Assembly: GCA_030631415.1 (NCBI GenBank) | Contig: DAOVLE010000025.1 | Coordinates: forward strand, 1 to 35,107 | Source: JAAEQG01 sp023133475 | Lineage (GTDB): Bacteria; Planctomycetota; Phycisphaerae; UBA1845 | DNA length: 35,107 bases | Direction of reading: 5' to 3' | In this document: piece after piece, positions 31,279-35,107 of the stretch | Numbering within the stretch: the stretch's first letter is position 1 | Layout of the letters: each line of letters starts with the position of its first letter | The notes under the pieces: generated by a model | Database searches by the model: none | What the model was told of the DNA's origin: nothing | Seen by the model: only the letters and a program-made list of their open reading frames with translations | Made by a program: the position numbers and the translations under genes

Positions 31279-32136
31279 ATGGTGGATACAACAAAAGCTA
31301 TTGCTGTTATTGGGGCTGGTACCATGGGGCGCGGGATTGTGCAGGTGTTTGCACAATCCGGATTCGAGGTGCGGATGTTCGATGCTCATCCGCCGGCTAT
31401 CGAGAGTGCCCAGGGGCTGATCAAGAAGCTGCTCGACAAGGCGGTCAAGAAAGAAAAGATCACCACCGCCGAGGCTGAGGCGACCTTGGGCCGGATTCAT
31501 GTCATGGGGTCGATAGCGGAGATCGGGGACGTGCAACTGGTGGTCGAGGCGGTCACCGAGCAGCCGGACATCAAGAAGCAGGTCATCGAAGCTATTGATG
31601 CGAAACTGCCCGCCGATGCCCTCTTTGCCAGCAACACCAGCAGCATCAGCATCACCAAGCTGGCGGCGTTGACCTCGGAACCCAAGCGGTTCATCGGGAT
31701 GCACTTTTTCAACCCGGTTCCGGTGATGAAGCTGGTCGAGGTGGTGATTGGGCTGGAGACCAGCGACGATACGCTCACTCGCACGTGTGCTCTGGCGGAA
31801 GCCGTCGGCAAGACGCCGCTGAAGGTGACTGATTATCCCGGCTTCGTGTCCAACCGCGTGCTCATGCCGCTGATCAACGAAGCCATCGAGTGCCTGCACG
31901 AGGGCATTGCCGAGGCTGACACGATTGATAAGGTGTTGACGATGGGCTGTGCCCACACCATGGGCCCGCTGCACACCGCCGACCTGATCGGGCTGGACGT
32001 GTGCCTGGACATCATGGAGGTCCTGCACCGCGACCTGGGCCTGGACCGCTATCGACCGGCACCGCTGTTGCGGAAGATGGTGCAAGGCGGCCGACTCGGG
32101 CGCAAGAGCAAGAAGGGGTTCTTCGAGTATGAGTAA
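31279..32136 (+). CDS. 3-hydroxyacyl-CoA (3-hydroxybutyryl-CoA) dehydrogenase
   Basis: It oxidises L-3-hydroxyacyl-CoA to 3-ketoacyl-CoA with NAD(P). GGAGGAG lies 9 nt before the ATG. The 285-residue protein has a Rossmann fold (VIGAGTMGRGI, residues 10-20), then NTSSISIT with Ser121, the catalytic dyad His142 (GMHFFNPVPVMKLVEVV) and Glu154, and the C-terminal SNRVLMPLINEAI helical domain. The length is that of stand-alone Hbd/PaaH enzymes rather than the long FadB fusion. It closes the acyl-CoA oxidation run; crotonase and thiolase are not in the window. Confidence 0.94.
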   Translation: MVDTTKAIAVIGAGTMGRGIVQVFAQSGFEVRMFDAHPPAIESAQGLIKKLLDKAVKKEKITTAEAEATLGRIHVMGSIAEIGDVQLVVEAVTEQPDIKKQVIEAIDAKLPADALFASNTSSISITKLAALTSEPKRFIGMHFFNPVPVMKLVEVVIGLETSDDTLTRTCALAEAVGKTPLKVTDYPGFVSNRVLMPLINEAIECLHEGIAEADTIDKVLTMGCAHTMGPLHTADLIGLDVCLDIMEVLHRDLGLDRYRPAPLLRKMVQGGRLGRKSKKGFFEYE

Positions 32137-32466
32137 CGCCCGGCGACTTCGGGCCCTGCCGGTGGGTCGCCTGATAAAAACGACGACACCAGCAGCCCTT
32201 AAGCCGCACGGGAGTGGTGTGCGGAAATAGGGGACTGTCCCCCATTTCCCCATCTCCAAACTCACAGCGGACCCTACGCGGCTAAGTGGAGCGTGTAATC
32301 GGTCTTGAAGGCGCGAGGCTTGCAGATAGATATAGAGTTCAGGTGAAGCCCAGTTCGCCTACGGAGTATGGAGGCGAGGCGGCATCGGGCGTTCTCCGGC
32401 ACCGACGATGGGCGTGAGAAAGGATTCTCACACCACCGTGATTAGATTGTCCGAAAGGAAACAAGA
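32137..32466. other. 330-base gene-free stretch before the accessory genes
   Basis: It contains the hairpin GGAAATAGGGGA / TCCCCCATTTCC (32223-32248), CGCCT/AGGCG (32356-32376) and a 7-bp stem with AGGA loop, GTGAGAA / TTCTCAC (32414-32431), 35 nt before the nuclease start. The last could influence translation of the nuclease gene. No supported gene. Confidence 0.55.
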
Positions 32467-33303
32467 ATGGCCATACCTAAGCGGGTTGCGGATCGAATCA
32501 AGTCGGGATTGCGGACCTTCAGGGGAATCTTGGAGGATGCCCGCAACGCCGATCGGAGCGAGCAAGATACCGTCACGATCGTTACCGACATGCTCGCCGA
32601 CATCTTCGGATACAACAAGTATTCGGAGTTGACGGGCGAGTATGCGATTCGCGGGACCTATTGCGACCTTGCCGTAAAGATTGACGGAAAGCTCAAATAC
32701 TTAATCGAAGTCAAATCGGTCGACAAATCCTTGAAAGAGAACCATCTGAGGCAGGCAACCGATTACGCGGCAAAAGAGGGTATCGAATGGGTTGCACTTA
32801 CCAACGGGATTGAATGGCAAGCGTACCGCATGATCTTTGAGCAACCCGTCAGATTCGAGCATGTATTCACCATCGATCTTCTGGCAGGGGGATCTGAATT
32901 GCCCGAGATGATCTACATGCTGAGTCGGGAAGGGATAGTCAAGCAAGCACTGGACAAATACCACGAGCAAAGACAAATCCTGAATCGTCATGTTGTGTCA
33001 GCAGTCGTCTTGTCTGAGCCGATTCTGAAAGCAATTCGGCGCGAATTGCGAAAGCTGGCGCCGAACATGAGAATCGATTCTGAAGAAATCAAGGTGCTTC
33101 TGACCAGCGAAATCTTGAAACGCGATATCGTAGAGGGGCAAGACATGAAAGACGCGAAGCGAAAGGTAAAGCGAGCCTATCGCCGAGCGGCGAGCAAGCG
33201 AGAGTCTCCCTCCGCTCCCGAAGTTGCGCCTCCGCCCCCGACGGATAACGGCACGGTTTGCCTGCCCGACCAGGGCGAACGAGAACTGACTGATGGCAGC
33301 TAG
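32467..33303 (+). CDS. HsdR N-terminal-like PD-(D/E)XK nuclease domain protein
   Basis: A 278-residue protein whose first ~130 residues match the type I restriction endonuclease N-terminal domain (HSDR_N). The PD-(D/E)XK core can be read as Glu32 (RSEQDTV), Asp67 in GTYCDLAVKI, and Glu81-Val-Lys83 in YLIEVKSV, then a QATDYA helix with the family Gln. No helicase domain follows. Instead there is a helical second half, a Lys/Arg-rich stretch (KDAKRKVKRAYRRAASKRE) and a Pro-rich acidic end. GGAAACAAGA precedes the ATG. The next gene, an ion channel, starts 3 nt after its stop, so the two are translationally linked. A defence role is inferred; nuclease activity is not shown. Confidence 0.82.
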   Translation: MAIPKRVADRIKSGLRTFRGILEDARNADRSEQDTVTIVTDMLADIFGYNKYSELTGEYAIRGTYCDLAVKIDGKLKYLIEVKSVDKSLKENHLRQATDYAAKEGIEWVALTNGIEWQAYRMIFEQPVRFEHVFTIDLLAGGSELPEMIYMLSREGIVKQALDKYHEQRQILNRHVVSAVVLSEPILKAIRRELRKLAPNMRIDSEEIKVLLTSEILKRDIVEGQDMKDAKRKVKRAYRRAASKRESPSAPEVAPPPPTDNGTVCLPDQGERELTDGS

Positions 33304-33306
33304 ATA

Positions 33307-34077
33307 ATGCCCCTCAAGGACTTCGTACATTCCAGGACGTTCTCCAATACAGTCCTTCTTGTCATCATCGCAAATGCGCTGCTCCTTGGCATCGAAACGT
33401 ACACACCACACCGCCTCATCCGAACATTGCAGCAAGTATGTTTGTGCCTGTTCGTGGTGGAAATCGGACTGAGGTTCATCTATAGAAAGTCGACTCATTC
33501 CTTTTTCTCTGACACGTGGAACATTTTCGACATCATTGTTGTCGGGGCAGCATTCATACCTAGCGTCGGCGGTGTAACGACCAGTCTGCGGGTTCTGCGG
33601 GTTTTTCGGGTCCTGAGGATCATTAAGGGCATTCCCGAATTGCGGCGGATTGTTTCCGTCCTGGCGCGGTCTTTCGTTTCAATGGGCTACATCGGCCTGC
33701 TCCTGGTGGTCGTCTTGTATGTGTATGCTGTTGTTGGCGTCCAATTGTTTGGAAGGAGTCAGCCGGAGTTTGCGACGTTGCATGAATCTTGCTTTTCGCT
33801 TTTCCGTATTCTCACGGGAGACGACTGGGTGAGTCTTCACGAGAGGGGAATCACAAGGCAGGATTACTGGGTCGTGACGATATACCATGTCTCCTGGATA
33901 ATCCTCAGCGCTTTTGTAATGCTTAACCTTGTGATAGGTGCCATCGTGGATCACTACGGCAGCGTTAGGGAGGACGAGAGGCCAAGGCGGCAGGAATGCG
34001 ATGAAGAGCGCCTGTTGGAGTTGGTGGACGAACTGAATCGTATAGTGAAACAAGGAAGCAAAGGGGACACTCCGTGA
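33307..34077 (+). CDS. Voltage-gated cation channel (single-domain, bacterial Nav/Cav type)
   Basis: A 256-residue six-helix channel subunit that should form tetramers in the membrane. S4 carries gating arginines every third residue, Arg95, 98, 101 and 104 (LRVLRVFRVLRIIK). S5 (GYIGLLLVVVLYVYAVVGVQLFG), a pore helix (SCFSLFRIL) and S6 (SAFVMLNLVIGAIVDHYG) follow. The selectivity filter reads Thr170-Gly-Asp-Asp-Trp-Val-Ser176, where bacterial sodium channels have TLESWSM; two Asp in this place favour calcium in engineered channels. The C-terminal EERLLELVDELNRIVKQ is the usual coiled-coil tetramerisation tail. It lies 3 nt after the HsdR-N-like gene, with no SD of its own. Confidence 0.9.
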   Translation: MPLKDFVHSRTFSNTVLLVIIANALLLGIETYTPHRLIRTLQQVCLCLFVVEIGLRFIYRKSTHSFFSDTWNIFDIIVVGAAFIPSVGGVTTSLRVLRVFRVLRIIKGIPELRRIVSVLARSFVSMGYIGLLLVVVLYVYAVVGVQLFGRSQPEFATLHESCFSLFRILTGDDWVSLHERGITRQDYWVVTIYHVSWIILSAFVMLNLVIGAIVDHYGSVREDERPRRQECDEERLLELVDELNRIVKQGSKGDTP

Positions 34078-34130
34078 GTGGTGTCGATATGGGGATATGG
34101 GGGACGCCGGGTGCTCCCGACAAGCCCAAG

Positions 34131-34316
34131 GGTGGCACGGACAAGGCCCGCGCCAATACGCCTGGAACAACCACCAAAGCCTCGCCGCGGGTTTTGTCCG
34201 TGGGCCTGGGCCACAACGCGCCCACAGAGCTTCCAACGCCCAGCACGGGCAAGGACCGCCAGGTAGCGCCATCGCAAGATGAACGTCTTCCGGGGGCGGT
34301 CCTTGCCCGTGCCACC
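34131..34316. repeat. R1 double-hairpin repeat, copy 2
   Basis: From GGTGGC to GCCACC. Hairpin 1 pairs CACGGACAAGGCCCGC (34136-34151) with GCGGGTTTTGTCCGTG (34187-34202), with one mismatch. Hairpin 2 pairs CACGGGCAAGGACCGCC (34244-34260) with 34295-34311. Its first 34 bases are repeated exactly at 35074-35107. Confidence 0.88.
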
Positions 34317-34396
34317 CAACTACTTGCCCTGGCCACCCGCCGAGACGAGCGTACTACCGTGGGAAGAAGATTCTTCTCATCGGCAAGGACGCTGAA

Positions 34397-34747
34397 TTGG
34401 CCCGCGGCAAGGAACGGCGATTTTGGCATTGCGTGGCCGAGGGAGAGATTGAAGAAGATCGGACGCCCGATCTTCGCAGGTGCGAGCGCATTCCGTGGAT
34501 GCGGCCTGTTATCGAACACGCTTCTGATGCCACGGTTGATGTTTGGGTTGAGGCTCAGACGGGAAAGGGATTGCGCCCCCACCTTTGGTTCGATGAGGAA
34601 TTCCTTGTCGTTTTGGAGCGCTTATGGAAAGGCGATTTCCGACCAATCACAACGCTGCATACGCTCCGAAACCACCAGATCGACAAGTACCGGAGGCGTC
34701 GAGATGACTGGCAAAAGAAGAACGCCGCCCCGAAGGACGGCGCCTGA
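34397..34747 (+). CDS. Unknown small protein, possibly truncated at its 5' end by R1
   Basis: The TTG at 34397 gives 116 residues that I do not recognise. The sequence is protein-like: RRFWHCVAEGEIEEDRTPD, ERIPWMRPVIEHAS, then strands VDVWVEAQ and LWFDEEFLVVLERL, and a basic end KYRRRRDDWQKKN. Alternating strands with Trp/His/Arg suggest a small alpha/beta fold such as those of mRNA-cleaving toxins, but this is a guess. The same frame remains open and sensible upstream (AYYRGKKILLIGKDAEL, 34349-34399) back to the right end of R1 copy 2, without any ATG, GTG or TTG. The original start was probably lost. The 3' end overlaps the next gene by 44 bases. Confidence 0.55.
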   Translation: MARGKERRFWHCVAEGEIEEDRTPDLRRCERIPWMRPVIEHASDATVDVWVEAQTGKGLRPHLWFDEEFLVVLERLWKGDFRPITTLHTLRNHQIDKYRRRRDDWQKKNAAPKDGA

Positions 34748-34856
34748 ACTCCTTCCACACATGGTGGATGAGCTATATGAATTATCGCCCACGGACGGGG
34801 CAGAAGCAAGAGATTCTTGGCAAAACTTCGCAAAAAGGGCTTTAGAGCGTGTCTGA
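34704..34856 (+). CDS. 50-residue protein, possible partner of the preceding gene
   Basis: GGAGG lies 7 nt before the ATG. The product starts with a basic segment (MTGKRRTPPRRTAPELLPH) followed by an acidic helix (MVDELYELSP) and a C-terminal helix (SWQNFAKRALERV). It overlaps the end of the preceding frame by 44 bases, and its own last 8 bases overlap the next GTG. A small, charged, overlapping protein is typical of antitoxins or other obligate partners, but no family was recognised. Confidence 0.6.
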   Translation: MTGKRRTPPRRTAPELLPHMVDELYELSPTDGAEARDSWQNFAKRALERV

Positions 34857-35107
34857 TGTGCTGATTTACTGGCGGGATTATGCGGCAAACCGAGGCAGTT
34901 CGCCCGGCAAGGCTTCCGGTCTACCGGACGACGGCGACGTCCTCGTTTGGCACAGCAGCGCGAAGTGCATCGCCGATTTGCAGCCCGGCGACCGGATGTG
35001 GATGGTCACATCCGGCAAGGGTCTGGACCACAGGCGAGACGCCTGCTCCGCGCGGCGGGTGGCCAGGGCAACGGGTGGCACGGACAAGGCCCGCGCCAAT
35101 ACGCCTG
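34849..35107 (+). CDS. Unknown protein, runs off the window (possible EVE/PUA-like fold)
   Basis: The GTG at 34849 overlaps the stop of the previous gene, with AAAAAGGG upstream. The frame is open to the window end (86 codons seen). Visible blocks are VLIYWRDYAANRG, DGDVLVWHSSAKCIADLQPGD and RMWMVTSGKGLD. The pattern, with PGDRMWMVTSG after a Trp-rich start, faintly recalls EVE/PUA-like modified-base-binding proteins; low confidence. From about 35074 it reads into R1 copy 3, so its C-terminus may be repeat-encoded. Confidence 0.5.
   Translation, partial: MSDVLIYWRDYAANRGSSPGKASGLPDDGDVLVWHSSAKCIADLQPGDRMWMVTSGKGLDHRRDACSARRVARATGGTDKARANTP
35074..35107. repeat. R1 double-hairpin repeat, copy 3 (cut by window end)
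   Basis: 34 bases identical to 34131-34164, in direct orientation. Only the first stem's left arm is visible. Confidence 0.85.

Noticed and set aside
34074..34856. 260-residue plus-strand frame after the channel gene
   Set aside because: It reads straight through R1 and out of frame across the 34397 gene; only its last 50 codons, from the ATG at 34704 with its own SD, look coding.
34131..35107. Integron cassette array with attC sites
   Set aside because: The hairpin-gene-hairpin order fits, but no GTTRRRY/RYYYAAC core sites are visible in R1 and no integrase is in the window.

Overview
The window is GC-rich, about 60 % by eye, and reads as chromosome of a planctomycete, most likely Phycisphaerae-like. 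This is inferred from gene content: a VIT/vWA secreted protein, a PEP-CTERM protein, dockerin-like secreted proteins, a type II pseudopilin of the planctomycete type, several acyl-CoA dehydrogenases, and very repeat-rich intergenic DNA. No rRNA, CRISPR array or complete transposase was seen, and no tRNA was noticed (no systematic scan was possible).

Layout. 1-300: repeat-only DNA. 0.3-6.4 kb: VIT/vWA protein and a class II Fic protein (minus), RluD-type pseudouridine synthase (plus), cohesin/dockerin-like protein (minus). 6.5-12.9 kb: a small unknown protein and nadB, divergent; a pseudopilin; a compact rpe / degenerate histidine-phosphatase / accD operon; a CYTH protein. 12.96-17.2 kb: UbiB-family kinase, then two secreted proteins each with a strong Shine-Dalgarno (SD) site, followed by a good terminator. 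17.5-24.8 kb: a minus-strand block encoding CheX, an EF-hand protein, two paralogous alkaline-phosphatase-superfamily proteins, a small ribbon-helix-helix-like protein and an EMC3/TMCO1-like membrane protein. 25-32.1 kb: ispG, then three acyl-CoA dehydrogenases, a small unknown protein and 3-hydroxyacyl-CoA dehydrogenase, a fatty-acid or branched-chain acyl-CoA oxidation cluster. 32.4-35.1 kb: accessory DNA with an HsdR-N-like nuclease 3 nt upstream of a voltage-gated cation channel, then a segment bounded by direct repeats that carries three overlapping small genes.

The most unusual layer is the repeats. At least five families recur: (a) 29-nt-arm palindromes (ATCAGTACCGCGACCG...), two of which start at the base after a stop codon; (b) a 57-bp element made of two small palindromes; (c) a composite element with 14-bp terminal inverted repeats; (d) a GGTGGC-RCGGACAAG double-hairpin element at both window ends; and (e) heptamer tandem repeats at seven loci with different unit sequences but the same 7-bp period. 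Some have become part of genes: one supplies a stop codon, another the start codon and N-region of a lipoprotein signal peptide.

The best candidates for something undescribed are the nuclease/channel gene pair, the direct-repeat-bounded small-gene cassette beside it, the fic promoter enclosed by a 37-bp inverted repeat, a pseudo-phosphatase between rpe and accD, and a candidate structured RNA downstream of ispG.
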